A DNA stretch of 64,000 nucleotides from Luteolibacter rhizosphaerae (GTDB lineage: Bacteria > Verrucomicrobiota > Verrucomicrobiia > Verrucomicrobiales > Akkermansiaceae), in contig NZ_JAPDDR010000001.1 of the NCBI RefSeq assembly GCF_025950095.1, positions 682,001-746,000 of the forward strand, written 5' to 3'. A model generated the notes under the pieces. The model was not told the DNA's origin, ran no database searches, and saw only the letters and a list, made by a program, of their open reading frames with translations. Position 1 is the stretch's first letter; the number at the start of each line of letters is the position of its first letter. The position numbers and the translations under genes were made by a program. Of this stretch, positions 10,620 through 19,411 are shown one piece after another.

Positions 10620-11336
10620 ATCGCTAAGCCATCAAAGAATAACTTCAGGGGTCGTCAGCAGCGCGATATGACGCGCGTGAACGACCGGATTCGTGCGCCC
10701 AAGGTGCGCGTCGTGCTGTTCAACGGCGACCAGCTCGGAGTGATGAGCTCCCGCGAGGCGCTGGACAAGGCGAAGATGATCGGGCTCGACTTGGTCGAAA
10801 TCGCCCCGAACGCCGATCCGCCGGTCTGCCGCATCGTGGACTACGGCAAGTACAAGTACGAGCAGTCCAAGCTGAAGAAGGTGAAGTCGAAGAACTCGAC
10901 CCGCATGAAGGAAGTGAAATTCCGGGTGGGTACGGGAACGCACGACTATAACATCAAGATGGGCCGTGCCGAGGGCTTCCTCGATACGGGCCACAAGGTG
11001 CGCATGGTCCTTCAGTTCCGCGGCCGTGAAAACGCGCACAAGGAACTCGGCTTCGTGATGATGAAGCGCATCATCGAGGATTTGAAGCAGATCGCTCACG
11101 TCGACCAAGAGCCCCGGCTCAACGGTCGTGCGGTCGGCATGACCCTTTCGCCGCTCCCGCAGCATCAGCGCAAGCGGAAGTTCCACCTCTTCCACGGCGA
11201 ACTGATGGAAGAAGACGACTTCGAGGACGACGAGGAAGGCGAAGGCTTCGACGAGGACATCACCAATGACGACGCCGCCGAGGTGAAGTCCGAGGCGGAT
11301 GCTTCCTCCGAGGAAGCTACGGCCGAGAAGGAGTGA
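10620..11336 (+). CDS. infC: Translation initiation factor IF-3, non-canonical ATC start
   Basis: IF-3 binds the 30S subunit and discriminates against wrong start codons and initiator mismatch. From the ATC at 10620 the protein has 238 aa. The N-terminal extension AKPSKNNFRGRQQRD leads into the conserved MTRVNDRIRAPKVRVV. The N-domain (LGVMSSREALDKA ... LDLVEIAPNADPPVCRIVDYGKYKYEQ), the linker and the C-domain (KEVKFR ... HDYNIK ... GHKVRMVLQFRGRE) are intact. The C-terminus carries an acidic tail of about 45 residues (EEDDFEDDEEGE and on) beyond the normal end. An ATG-only call would begin at 10668. E. coli infC starts at AUU and is autoregulated through it; the same is likely here. rpmI and rplT do not follow; a HAD gene overlaps instead. 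Confidence 0.92.
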   Translation: MAKPSKNNFRGRQQRDMTRVNDRIRAPKVRVVLFNGDQLGVMSSREALDKAKMIGLDLVEIAPNADPPVCRIVDYGKYKYEQSKLKKVKSKNSTRMKEVKFRVGTGTHDYNIKMGRAEGFLDTGHKVRMVLQFRGRENAHKELGFVMMKRIIEDLKQIAHVDQEPRLNGRAVGMTLSPLPQHQRKRKFHLFHGELMEEDDFEDDEEGEGFDEDITNDDAAEVKSEADASSEEATAEKE

Positions 11337-12031
11337 TCGACCGCGTGAAGGCGGCGAAGCTTTGGCTATTCGACATCGACGGCACCCTGGTGGATACCGG
11401 AGGTGCCGGGATGCGGGCCCTGCAGGAAGCGGCCCAGGAGTGCTACGGCGGTGAAGGTCCTCCCCTGGATCTGGCCGGTAACACCGATCTGGGAGTCCTT
11501 GCGGGGATTCTCGCTCACTTTGATCTGCCGCATGGCGCGGACGAAGGGGAGCGATTCTTCGCCGCCTACCTGAAGCGTCTGGAATGGAATCTCGCCCATG
11601 GCGGTTATGCCGGGCGAGTGCTGCCCGGCGCGGCAGCTTTGCTAGAGGACCTGGAGCGGCGAGATGGCGTGACCGTCGGGCTGCTGACCGGAAACATCGC
11701 GGAGGGAGCGGGGGCGAAGATGCGGCACTACGGGCTGGACCGGCATTTCGGTTTCGGGGCCTACGGCTGCGACCACGCCGACCGCAATTTGTTAGGGCCG
11801 GTGGCCTTGGAGCGTGCGGCGCTGCATGCGGGAAGGGACTTCTCCCCTGAGGAGACGCTGGTCATCGGCGACACGCCGAAAGACATCGCCTGCGCGAAGG
11901 CCATGGGTGCCCGCTGTCTGGCGGTGGCGACCGGGAAATTCAGTGCGGAACAACTCCGTGCCTGTGGGGCGGAGATGGTGGTGCAGGGGCTGGACGATCC
12001 GGCGATTTTGCCTGCATTCGGATTGCAGTGA
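11333..12031 (+). CDS. HAD-superfamily phosphatase (phosphoglycolate phosphatase-like)
   Basis: A 232-aa HAD subfamily I hydrolase. Motif I is FDIDGTL (D14 nucleophile, D16), motif II is LLTGN, and the C-terminal acidic motif is IGDTPKDI. The cap lies between about residues 20 and 95. The family dephosphorylates small phospho-metabolites; Gph-like or pyrophosphatase-type roles are possible, and the substrate is not readable. The start is a GTG at 11333 that overlaps the infC stop (GTGA), so translation is probably coupled to infC. That coupling is an unusual neighbour for IF-3. Confidence 0.9.
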   Translation: MIDRVKAAKLWLFDIDGTLVDTGGAGMRALQEAAQECYGGEGPPLDLAGNTDLGVLAGILAHFDLPHGADEGERFFAAYLKRLEWNLAHGGYAGRVLPGAAALLEDLERRDGVTVGLLTGNIAEGAGAKMRHYGLDRHFGFGAYGCDHADRNLLGPVALERAALHAGRDFSPEETLVIGDTPKDIACAKAMGARCLAVATGKFSAEQLRACGAEMVVQGLDDPAILPAFGLQ

Positions 12032-12048
12032 CCTAACAGGTCCTTCTT

Positions 12049-12054
12049 TTGACA
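12049..12054 (+). promoter_or_regulatory. Perfect TTGACA (-35-like) before the sensor operon
   Basis: TTGACA at 12049-12054 lies 48 nt before the ATG at 12102. No good -10 is found at 16-18 nt spacing, so it is only a candidate promoter element for the 12102-15201 operon. Confidence 0.25.
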
Positions 12055-12101
12055 TCGATTTGACCCGGAGGGATGGCAATCCCTGCGAGGGTGGCGACGT
12101 T

Positions 12102-12947
12102 ATGAAAATCCGAACTGCAATTCTCGTCGCGGGTTTCTTCGCCTGCCCCGCGCTGCATGCCCAAGTGCCCGGAGCAGCCCAGCCTACTCCTCCGGCCGCG
12201 ACACCGGCGGCTGGTGGCGGAGCCGGCACGGCCCCCGCCGCCGATCCTTTCGTTCGCCAGCCTCCCGATGCCCCTCCCGGAGTTGTCGAAGAGGACTGGT
12301 CGCCCCGGCATCTCTCGGTTTGTGTCGAGTCCTTCTCGGTCGATCTCGCGGATGCCGCGGAGCTTCACCGCACGATCTCGAACGATCAGGAGCTTTATAA
12401 GGTGATCCTCGAGCGTGTCGGCAAGGGCACCGCTACTCAGGAATCCTTCTCGGTGATCTGTGCCCGCTCCGGAGAAAAGTCGGCGGTGGAAAGTGTCTCG
12501 GAGATCTCATACCCGACGAAGTATGACCGGCATGTCGACCCGACCTTCGGCAATACGGTCGCGAAAAATGCCGGAGGCGGCCAGACCAAGGAAGTCGTCG
12601 CAGCGGCAGATGTTCTCGGGCCGCTGGTCCCGACCGAGTTCAATACCCGGGGAGCCGGAACGATCGTCGAGATCGAGCCGACCTTGGGACAGAACAACGA
12701 CATCATCGACCTGCGCATCTCCACCGAGATGAGCGCCCAAGTGGACTTCACCAGATGGGGCAAGGGAGATGGGGAGCTTGAAACCCCTGCTTACGAGAAC
12801 CAGCGCGTGATGATGGCGCTGACGCTGCGTCCGAAGACCCCGATGCTGATGGGGACACCGAGTCGTCCGCCCAAGTCGAAGATCGATCCGGCAGCGGCGA
12901 AAAAGGTCTGGTTCTCTTTCGTCACCGTGAATGTTATCAAGGTGTAA
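12102..12947 (+). CDS. Periplasmic protein with secretin-like beta pattern, operon with sensor kinase
   Basis: A 281-aa protein from ATG 12102. A signal peptide (1-20, ends LHAQV) is followed by a Pro/Ala-rich linker (about 21-60) and a folded domain. Residues about 190-275 (RGAGTIVEIEPTLGQNNDIIDLRISTE ... RVMMALTLRPKTPMLMGT) resemble the C-terminal beta-domain pattern of type II/IV secretins, but the protein lacks the N-domains and gate of a real secretin. The gene ends by overlapping the kinase ATG by one base (TAATG), so the two are co-translated. It may be a periplasmic partner of the kinase; this is inference. No family name is offered. Confidence 0.7.
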   Translation: MKIRTAILVAGFFACPALHAQVPGAAQPTPPAATPAAGGGAGTAPAADPFVRQPPDAPPGVVEEDWSPRHLSVCVESFSVDLADAAELHRTISNDQELYKVILERVGKGTATQESFSVICARSGEKSAVESVSEISYPTKYDRHVDPTFGNTVAKNAGGGQTKEVVAAADVLGPLVPTEFNTRGAGTIVEIEPTLGQNNDIIDLRISTEMSAQVDFTRWGKGDGELETPAYENQRVMMALTLRPKTPMLMGTPSRPPKSKIDPAAAKKVWFSFVTVNVIKV

Positions 12948-14524
12948 TGCGGCCTCTTTGGACCACTCTTGTTCCGATGCTCGGCGTCGCCGCCCTGGTG
13001 CTCTGGGGCGGTGAACGCTTGGCGCGTCGCAACGTGGAGGAGCGTGTCCCCGCGGACCGCGGGCGGCTTTTCGATTTCTCCGAGTCGATGCGCGTCGAGC
13101 TCGAGCGCTTGGAGTCTCTCTATACCGGACATCTCGGGTCGATTGCGTCCTTCGCGCCCTACGACCGGCAGGACCTGCTGGCGAAACGTTGCGAGAACGT
13201 GGTGGGGGTTCGCCGCTGCGAGGTATTCTTGAGCGGGCAGAAGAGATTCGAAGCGGAGGGTATGAAGCCACCGGTGGGGCAGGGATATCTCGTCCCGCAG
13301 CTTGTCGTGGAAGGCGAGGGGGGCCGGATGTCCTCGCGCAACACGGTGGTCATCCGGAGGGAGGTCTTCGAATCAAGTCACGAGAGCAGCGGCTGGATTC
13401 CCGCGCCTGATAACAGGCACCGCGTTTACTGGAAGTGTGTCTCGCCGGGAGAATTGGTATTCGAAGTGATCGATCAGGCGGAGGTGGACTCCCGTCTGCA
13501 CGAGCACTTCGAGTTTTGGCGGCGGCTGCCCTTTTCACCGCTGAGCGATGCGGGTGAGATGGTGGCGGTGGAAGGGCCGGGACGCAGGGAGTGGGCGACG
13601 ACTTTGGCGGGACAGCGCACCGGACCTGCGGCGCTGGTGATTCCGCTACGCTCGGCGCTCGGGGAGTGGCAGATTCTGGCTTGGGACCGCTTAAGCACGC
13701 GGGCAAGCTATGATGCTGGCACCTTGGCAGCGGCTTGCGGAATCGCCGGTGTTCTCGTTCTAACAGGAGCCTTGTTGCTGGCGCAGCAACGCAATGCGAT
13801 CCGCTTGGCCGAGGAACGCGTATCCTTCGTGAACCGGGTGTCCCACGAACTGGGAACACCTCTGACGAACATCCTGCTCAATCTCGATCTCGCGAGCCGG
13901 TCGATGGAGCTGTGTCCTGTCGAGTCACGACGCCGGCTCGGACTCGTGCATGAGGAAGTGCAGCGCCTCGGCCGCCTCGTCTCGAACGTCCTGACCTTCT
14001 CTCGCGGCGAGCGAAAGACGCTCGAGCTGCGCAACACGCCTGCCATTCCGGACGAGGTGATCGCAGGTGTTCTTGAGCAGTTCCTGCCATCGCTGGACCG
14101 CCGCAAGGTGAAGGTGGATTGGCAGCGAGGGGCGGGGATTCATACGCGCTTGGACCCTGACGCCCTGGCCCAGATCACGGGCAATCTCATTTCAAATGTG
14201 GAGAAGTATGCCAGCGGTGGCGGCTGGATCGGGCTTGAGACCAAGATGGACAAGGATCGCTTGCGCCTCCGCGTGAGCGATCAAGGTCCGGGCATTCCAC
14301 CGGCACAACGCGAGCGCATCTTCGAAGCTTTCGAGCGCGTGCATCGAGGTGTGAGCGAAGGCTCCAGCGGCACCGGGTTGGGCTTGGCCATCGCGCGGGA
14401 TCTGGCCCGCCGCATGGGCGGGGATCTCGTGCTCGTTCCCGTTTCCCGGGGTTCTGCTTTCGAACTCGATCTACCCGCAGCTCCGCATCTCTCCTTGGTA
14501 TCCTCGAACGAATCCGTCGCATGA
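12947..14524 (+). CDS. Sensor histidine kinase
   Basis: A 525-aa membrane histidine kinase. A TM near residues 6-22 and a second at about 250-272 (AAACGIAGVLVLTGALLLA) bracket a periplasmic sensor domain of about 225 residues. The H-box is SHELGTPL with the phospho-accepting H300, and the N-box is GNLISNVEKYA. The G1/F/G2 boxes are DQGPGIPP, IFEAFERV and GTGLGLAIA, so it is a complete catalytic domain. No HAMP domain is apparent. The gene overlaps the periplasmic-protein gene upstream (1 bp) and the response-regulator gene downstream (ATGA at 14521-14524). The signal sensed is unknown. Confidence 0.95.
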   Translation: MRPLWTTLVPMLGVAALVLWGGERLARRNVEERVPADRGRLFDFSESMRVELERLESLYTGHLGSIASFAPYDRQDLLAKRCENVVGVRRCEVFLSGQKRFEAEGMKPPVGQGYLVPQLVVEGEGGRMSSRNTVVIRREVFESSHESSGWIPAPDNRHRVYWKCVSPGELVFEVIDQAEVDSRLHEHFEFWRRLPFSPLSDAGEMVAVEGPGRREWATTLAGQRTGPAALVIPLRSALGEWQILAWDRLSTRASYDAGTLAAACGIAGVLVLTGALLLAQQRNAIRLAEERVSFVNRVSHELGTPLTNILLNLDLASRSMELCPVESRRRLGLVHEEVQRLGRLVSNVLTFSRGERKTLELRNTPAIPDEVIAGVLEQFLPSLDRRKVKVDWQRGAGIHTRLDPDALAQITGNLISNVEKYASGGGWIGLETKMDKDRLRLRVSDQGPGIPPAQRERIFEAFERVHRGVSEGSSGTGLGLAIARDLARRMGGDLVLVPVSRGSAFELDLPAAPHLSLVSSNESVA

Positions 14525-15201
14525 AGATCCTGCTCGCTGAAGATGACCCGCTGACTTTGGACGCGCTCACGGCCTGCTTCGAGGAGGAGGGCTTCCACAC
14601 CTTGGCGGCACCGGATGGGAAGCAAGCGCTGGAGCTATGGCGGGAACATCGTCCGCAACTCCTGTGCCTCGACATCATGATGCCGGAGATCGATGGCTTC
14701 GAGGTCTGCCGTCGTGTGCGGGCGAAGGATCCCTTGGTCCCCATTCTCTTTCTCTCTGCGAAGAACGAGGAGATCGATGTGGTGGCTGGGCTGGGATTGG
14801 GTGCGGACGACTTCATTCGCAAGCCCTTCACCCGAGCCGAGGTCATGGCCCGCATCCGCGCGGCACTGAGACGATCACAGCCCTCGAATGGCAAAGGGCG
14901 CTGTATCCGGATGCGGGACTTGAGCGTGTATCCGGATGCCCTGATGGCGGAGCGGGGAGGTCACGAGATCGAGCTGACGCGGCGGGAGGTCTCAATTCTG
15001 GAACTGCTGCATCGCCATGCCGGGCTGCCGGTGAGTCGCGACGCCTTCCTCGATGAATGCTGGGGGATGGATTACTTCCCCGACTCGCGAACGCTCGATC
15101 AGCACGTGCTGATGCTTCGCAAGAAGATCGAGGCGGATCCAGCGAAGCCCGCCGTCATCGCCACCGTGCGCGGTACGGGCTACCGCTACTCCGAGGTCTG
15201 A
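14521..15201 (+). CDS. OmpR/PhoB-family response regulator
   Basis: A 226-aa two-domain regulator. The receiver has the acidic pocket E7/D8/D9, the phospho-acceptor D51 (LDIMMPEIDGF), S79 in the Thr/Ser position, and K101 (IRKPF). The winged-helix DNA-binding domain spans about residues 128-226 (ELTRREVSILELLHRHAG ... TLDQHVLMLRKKIE ... VRGTGYRY). It overlaps the kinase by 4 bp and is surely its cognate partner. Targets are not visible; autoregulation is plausible. Confidence 0.96.
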   Translation: MKILLAEDDPLTLDALTACFEEEGFHTLAAPDGKQALELWREHRPQLLCLDIMMPEIDGFEVCRRVRAKDPLVPILFLSAKNEEIDVVAGLGLGADDFIRKPFTRAEVMARIRAALRRSQPSNGKGRCIRMRDLSVYPDALMAERGGHEIELTRREVSILELLHRHAGLPVSRDAFLDECWGMDYFPDSRTLDQHVLMLRKKIEADPAKPAVIATVRGTGYRYSEV

Positions 15202-15211
15202 AGGCCACGAA

Positions 15212-15242
15212 AAAGGGGAGAGATCCAAGATCCCTCCCCTTT
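15212..15242. terminator. Bidirectional terminator
   Basis: 14-bp stem with one A/C mismatch (15212-15225 with 15229-15242), loop CAA. A-rich on the left arm and T-rich on the right. It lies between the convergent response regulator and transglutaminase genes and can serve both. Confidence 0.8.
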
Positions 15243-15269
15243 GAAATCGTTTGCTGCGAGTCAGCCCTC

Positions 15270-17489
15270 TTAGAGCGCGCCGCGCTCGGCGAGCCTGAGC
15301 AGACGCTGGTAACGCTTCTCCAGCAATTTCGCGCGGCCCTCGTCTCCCACCTCGCGGTAGTAGCCGACGATCATCTGATAAATGGTCGACTCGGTATTGG
15401 CGCGGAACCAATCCTTGCTGCCGGTTTCGACCACACGCTTGAAGGCGAGTTCGATATCGCGGACAGCTTTGCGAGAAACCTCGGTGTCGCCCTTGGAGAA
15501 GTTGTAGTAATCCTCCGCCATCATCTTGAAGCCGGTGATGCTGCCGCCGTATTCACGGAGAGCGGTATCGTAGAGGCGGCCGATGTCGCGGGCGGCGGTG
15601 GGTTCGCCACGCTTCTTGATGAGATCTCCCTGACGCTTGAGGTTGGTGGCGATGAGATCCTTTTGCTCGCCGGCATCGCGCTCGACGCGGCGGCGCTCGC
15701 GCTTCATGGCACGGGCCACTTCATTGCCGTCAGCATAGGGATAGACGTGCTCGTCCTCCGCGCGTGCGGCGAGTGCGGCCATGCGCGGGTTCTCACGGAA
15801 CTCGCGGCGCATGTCGGCGGCGAACTCACGCCAGACCGCCACGATCTTCGGATCGGCGAAGGTGGAGTAGTCGTCCTGCTGTTGCTGCTCCTCCATCACC
15901 TCATAGAGGCGATTCCAGGTTTCCGGGAAGGAGCGGCCCAATTCGTTGGCGAGCTTTGCGGTGGCGAGGGTATCGTTGATCTTGCCGAGCGCGGCGTAGA
16001 GATCGGCCAGCCAGAGGTGGCGGTAGACCGACATCGTGATTACCGGGCTCTGGTGGGCGCGGTCGTTCCAGAGCCAGATTTCCTGTTCGCTGATCGAGCC
16101 GCCGAGCTGGGCGTTGCCGCCCTCACCCTTTGACACCCCGCCGATGCGACCCACGTTGGTGTCCCATTCATCGGGCTGGGTCTTCACCGCCGCCCAAGCG
16201 TGGCCGCCCAGATCGGTTTCACCCGCGAGGATGAGGGCCGGGATGCCGTGGGCGCGCGCGGTATTCACGCAGAAGTAGGATTGGTCACCACAGATGCCGC
16301 CCTCTTTCTTGATCTCGGCGAAGCTGTATTCCTCGTAAGGATTCAGGCCCTTCACCGCGCGCTCCATGAGATACTCGATGAGGCCGTAGTTGTTGCCCCA
16401 GTTTTTCCGGCTGCCGGAGAGCTTGTCGATGGCCCACTCGAGTTCCGAGGTGGCGACCGGGGCACAGACCACCCAGGTCAGGTCGCGGGCGCTGCTGCGG
16501 TGGACGGGCGCGGTCAGCTTCCCCTTCTCATCCTTCTCGATGTACCAGAGGTAGCGGCTGAGCGGATTGACGGTGGATTCCCCCCCGAGCGGTTCGGCGA
16601 TGGCAACGTCACGATCGAAGACAACGGCGCAGGCCACGGCCAGGTTGAAGAATTTCGGGAACTTGTCGGAGTTCGCGGTCCATGCGTCCTTCAGGAAGAC
16701 GAGCACCTTCGCGGAGTCGTCCTCGGGACGGATGGTGAGGAGCAATTCCTCCATCGCGGAGGGGTTCTCCATCAACCACTTGAACATCTCCCGGGCATAG
16801 GAATCGTGCGAGATCGCTGCGATGTCCGCCTGCGAGAAGCGGTCGAGCATCTGCCAGCGGAGGAAGGCCTTGTAGAAGGGGGCTTCCGCCCACAGCGGAT
16901 CGAAGCGATTGCGACCTTCCGTGCCGGCCAGCTCCGGCATGGCGGCCGAGAGCGAGCGCTCAAGCAGCCCGCGGTAAGCGTCGTAAGCATTCGACATCAT
17001 CGTCATGCTCAGCATCTCCGCGTCGCGCTTGAGCGCGGTGTCGCGACCAGCATCGATCCCTGTGAGGAGAAGCGGTTCGGCCTCCTTGAGCGCGGCGATC
17101 GCGGGATTCTCCGGATCCGGGCCCTTGGTGGTGCCGGTCATCTGCCCCGGTTCAGCGGCTGCTTCCGCGGCCGCCTGCGTTTTGGCAGCCTCCGCTTGCT
17201 TGGCCGTGGCGGCCTCGAAATCGAAAATCTTTTTGGCCTCGGCCTCCGGGCGATCGGCGGGCACGGTGACGGCCTCCATCTGGCCGGTCTCCGCATTCCG
17301 CACCATGATCACACGGGTCTTCTTGCTCTCCATCTTCCACCAGACGCCGCCCGCGACCACGGCCATGAAGGCGAAGGCCGCCACGGAACCGGTCGCATTT
17401 GCCTGCGCACGGCGGACGAAGCGCGCGGAGGCGCTCAGCGGGCGTGGGCCGGAAGAAACCGGTGCAGGAGTTCTACGTTTTGGCTTCAT
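15270..17489 (-). CDS. Membrane-anchored transglutaminase-like protein
   Basis: A 739-aa protein with a basic N-terminus, one TM helix (about residues 34-51), an Ala/Glu-rich linker (about 85-115) and a large extracytoplasmic part. Residues about 390-445 carry a transglutaminase-like triad: GGICGDQS (C400), GGHAWAAV (H430), then D440 or D443 (PDEWD). In this fold it is a Cys-protease-like or amide-processing active site. The C-terminal 250 residues are helical and may be TPR-like (YAALGKINDTLATAKLANELGRSFPETWNRLYEV). The substrate is unknown; it may act on cell-envelope protein or peptide. It ends against a bidirectional terminator. Confidence 0.75.
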   Translation of the reverse strand: MKPKRRTPAPVSSGPRPLSASARFVRRAQANATGSVAAFAFMAVVAGGVWWKMESKKTRVIMVRNAETGQMEAVTVPADRPEAEAKKIFDFEAATAKQAEAAKTQAAAEAAAEPGQMTGTTKGPDPENPAIAALKEAEPLLLTGIDAGRDTALKRDAEMLSMTMMSNAYDAYRGLLERSLSAAMPELAGTEGRNRFDPLWAEAPFYKAFLRWQMLDRFSQADIAAISHDSYAREMFKWLMENPSAMEELLLTIRPEDDSAKVLVFLKDAWTANSDKFPKFFNLAVACAVVFDRDVAIAEPLGGESTVNPLSRYLWYIEKDEKGKLTAPVHRSSARDLTWVVCAPVATSELEWAIDKLSGSRKNWGNNYGLIEYLMERAVKGLNPYEEYSFAEIKKEGGICGDQSYFCVNTARAHGIPALILAGETDLGGHAWAAVKTQPDEWDTNVGRIGGVSKGEGGNAQLGGSISEQEIWLWNDRAHQSPVITMSVYRHLWLADLYAALGKINDTLATAKLANELGRSFPETWNRLYEVMEEQQQQDDYSTFADPKIVAVWREFAADMRREFRENPRMAALAARAEDEHVYPYADGNEVARAMKRERRRVERDAGEQKDLIATNLKRQGDLIKKRGEPTAARDIGRLYDTALREYGGSITGFKMMAEDYYNFSKGDTEVSRKAVRDIELAFKRVVETGSKDWFRANTESTIYQMIVGYYREVGDEGRAKLLEKRYQRLLRLAERGAL

Positions 17490-17618
17490 GATCTGGAGGA
17501 GTGCGCAAAGACAGGTTTCGCGCGGAAACCTGCCGAATCCTGTGTCATAACTCCGGAGACGGCAATTCGTTTCTCCCCGGGTGGAAATTCTTCATACAAG
17601 CGCCACCCGGCCCCGGAT

Positions 17619-18311
17619 TTATCGGTGCTGAAGCATCATCCATGCAAAAAGCGCGGGATCCTTGTAAGCGGGAATCCAAGACTCGTGGGCCTCCTCCGGA
17701 TAATAAGTCACCAGCAGCTTCTTGCCACCGGCGTCCAGAATCGCCTTTTCCATTTCTTGGGTCTTCGTCACTGGCACGGCTTGGTCCTTGTCGCCATGGA
17801 AGGTCCAGATCGGGATTTTCTTGAGAATCTCCCCCTTGCTGGGATCGCCGCCGCCGCAGATCGGTACCCCGCTGGCGTAGAGCTCGGGCTCCTTGGCGAG
17901 GCAGGCCCAGGTGCCGAAGCCGCCCATGCTGATGCCGGTGAGGTGGATGCGCTTGGTATCGACCTTCAGGGTTTTGGCGAGGTGCTTGGTCAAGGCGATG
18001 ATCTCGTCCGGATTCCACCAGCGGCCCTGCGGGCACTGGGGCGCGGCGAGGATGAAGGGGAACCCATGGCCGTTCATCGCGACCATCGGCGGGCCGTGCT
18101 TCTTGATCTGATCGAGATTGTCGCCGCGCTCTCCAGCCCCATGGAGGAAGATGACGAGCGGCAGGCTGCCCTTTGCTGCCGCCTCATAACCTTCCGGGAG
18201 GTATTGGAGATAGGAGAGTTTTTCACCCTTGTTCCATTCCAGCGATTCGCGGGACTCGGTGGGGGCGGCGAGGGCGGTGAAGGGAATGAGGAGCAGGGCG
18301 AGAAGTCGCAT
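17619..18311 (-). CDS. Secreted alpha/beta-hydrolase (PHB depolymerase/esterase type)
   Basis: A 230-aa secreted esterase with a signal peptide (1-16). The oxyanion motif HGAGERGDN, the nucleophile elbow GISMGG (S128), the acid D174/D176 (HGDKDQAVP) and the catalytic H209 (EEAHESW) are all present. The length and the LHGAGERG motif fit the phospholipase/carboxylesterase and poly-hydroxybutyrate depolymerase-like group found in secreted Verrucomicrobia proteins. The natural substrate could be acetylated or feruloylated polysaccharide or a polyester. It is monocistronic. Confidence 0.88.
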   Translation of the reverse strand: MRLLALLLIPFTALAAPTESRESLEWNKGEKLSYLQYLPEGYEAAAKGSLPLVIFLHGAGERGDNLDQIKKHGPPMVAMNGHGFPFILAAPQCPQGRWWNPDEIIALTKHLAKTLKVDTKRIHLTGISMGGFGTWACLAKEPELYASGVPICGGGDPSKGEILKKIPIWTFHGDKDQAVPVTKTQEMEKAILDAGGKKLLVTYYPEEAHESWIPAYKDPALFAWMMLQHR

Positions 18312-18417
18312 CCGCCTACTCCACGCGGCGGCGGAGAAAAGCCAAGCGGGAACTTGGGCACGCGCGATGCCCCGTGAAGAACTTGCCCGAGAGGCTCCGG
18401 GGCTCTAGCTAGCGGGC

Positions 18418-19338
18418 ATGGAGACGATTCGAGCAGGGGTGGCGGGAGCAGGGTCGATGGGGCGCAACCATGCCCGCGTTTACAGCCTGATCCCCGGGGC
18501 GCAGCTGTGCGGGGTCTACGACGCGGATTTCGAGCGGGCCAAGGCGGTGGCGGAGGAGTTCGGCACCGTGCCGGTGGCCTCACTGGAGGAGCTGGCGTCG
18601 CTGGCGGAGGCGATCAGCGTAGCGGTGCCCACCGTGGCTCATCGCGAGGTTGGCTGCCGGCTGATGGAGCTGGGCTCGGACGTCCTGATGGAGAAGCCGA
18701 TCGCGCCCTCCGTGGAGGATGCCCGGATCCTGGTGGAGACGGCAAAGCGCGAGGGCAAGATCCTGCAGGTGGGTCATATCGAACGCTTCAATCCGGTGCT
18801 GCGGCAGCTTGAGCAGCGCCTGACTCATCCGAAGTTCATAGAGGCGCACCGCCTTTCGCCCTTCCCGAACCGCAGCATCGACATCGGCGTGGTGCTGGAC
18901 CTGATGATCCACGATCTGGAGATCATCCTGCACTTGGTACGTTCGCCGGTGGAAAGCATCGATGCGGTCGGGGTGCCGGTGCTCATGCCTTCCGAGGATA
19001 TCGCGAACGCCCGGTTGCGCTTCCGGAATGGCTGCGTGGCGAATGTGACGGCCAGCCGCATCAGTCCGGAGAAGATGCGCAAGATCCGCGTCTTCCAATC
19101 GGACTGCTATCTCTCCCTCGATTACCAAGAGCAGGCTGGCCAGATCCATTGGCGCGAGGGGATGTCGATCCAGCGCGGTGAGGTGGAGGTGGAGAAGGAC
19201 GAGCCCCTGAAGCTCGAGTTGGCCGCCTTCATTGCCAGCGTGGCTCACGGTCACGATCCGGCGGTCACGGGCCAGCAAGGAACGGCGGCACTGGAGTTGG
19301 CCTTGGAGATCACCCGGATCATCCACTCCCAAGCTTAA
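18418..19338 (+). CDS. Gfo/Idh/MocA family oxidoreductase
   Basis: A 306-aa NAD(P)-dependent sugar dehydrogenase. The Rossmann motif is GAGSMG (10-15), MEKPIA (K93) is the conserved catalytic-Lys motif, and DLMIHDLEI provides the active-site His. HIERFNPV after the EKP motif is typical of the subgroup that includes UDP-GlcNAc 3-dehydrogenase (GnnA-like, lipid A with amide-linked 3-acyl chain), but no lpx gene is adjacent, so the substrate remains open. It is transcribed alone and is followed by a bidirectional terminator. Confidence 0.9.
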   Translation: METIRAGVAGAGSMGRNHARVYSLIPGAQLCGVYDADFERAKAVAEEFGTVPVASLEELASLAEAISVAVPTVAHREVGCRLMELGSDVLMEKPIAPSVEDARILVETAKREGKILQVGHIERFNPVLRQLEQRLTHPKFIEAHRLSPFPNRSIDIGVVLDLMIHDLEIILHLVRSPVESIDAVGVPVLMPSEDIANARLRFRNGCVANVTASRISPEKMRKIRVFQSDCYLSLDYQEQAGQIHWREGMSIQRGEVEVEKDEPLKLELAAFIASVAHGHDPAVTGQQGTAALELALEITRIIHSQA

Positions 19339-19354
19339 GCCGGCCGGCAAAGAA

Positions 19355-19382
19355 AAGGGCGAGCGGGATACCGCTCGCCCTT
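19355..19382. terminator. Bidirectional terminator
   Basis: Perfect 12-bp stem (19355-19366 with 19371-19382), loop GATA, with A-rich and T-rich ends, between the convergent oxidoreductase and DUF7452-like genes. Confidence 0.85.
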
Positions 19383-19411
19383 GGAATTGATATTTGCTAT
19401 CAGTCCTGACT

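Noticed and set aside
16200-18377. Plus-strand open frame of 725 codons across the transglutaminase and esterase genes
   Set aside because: It spans two genuine minus-strand genes and their intergenic gap, which real genes would not, and has no recognisable domain.
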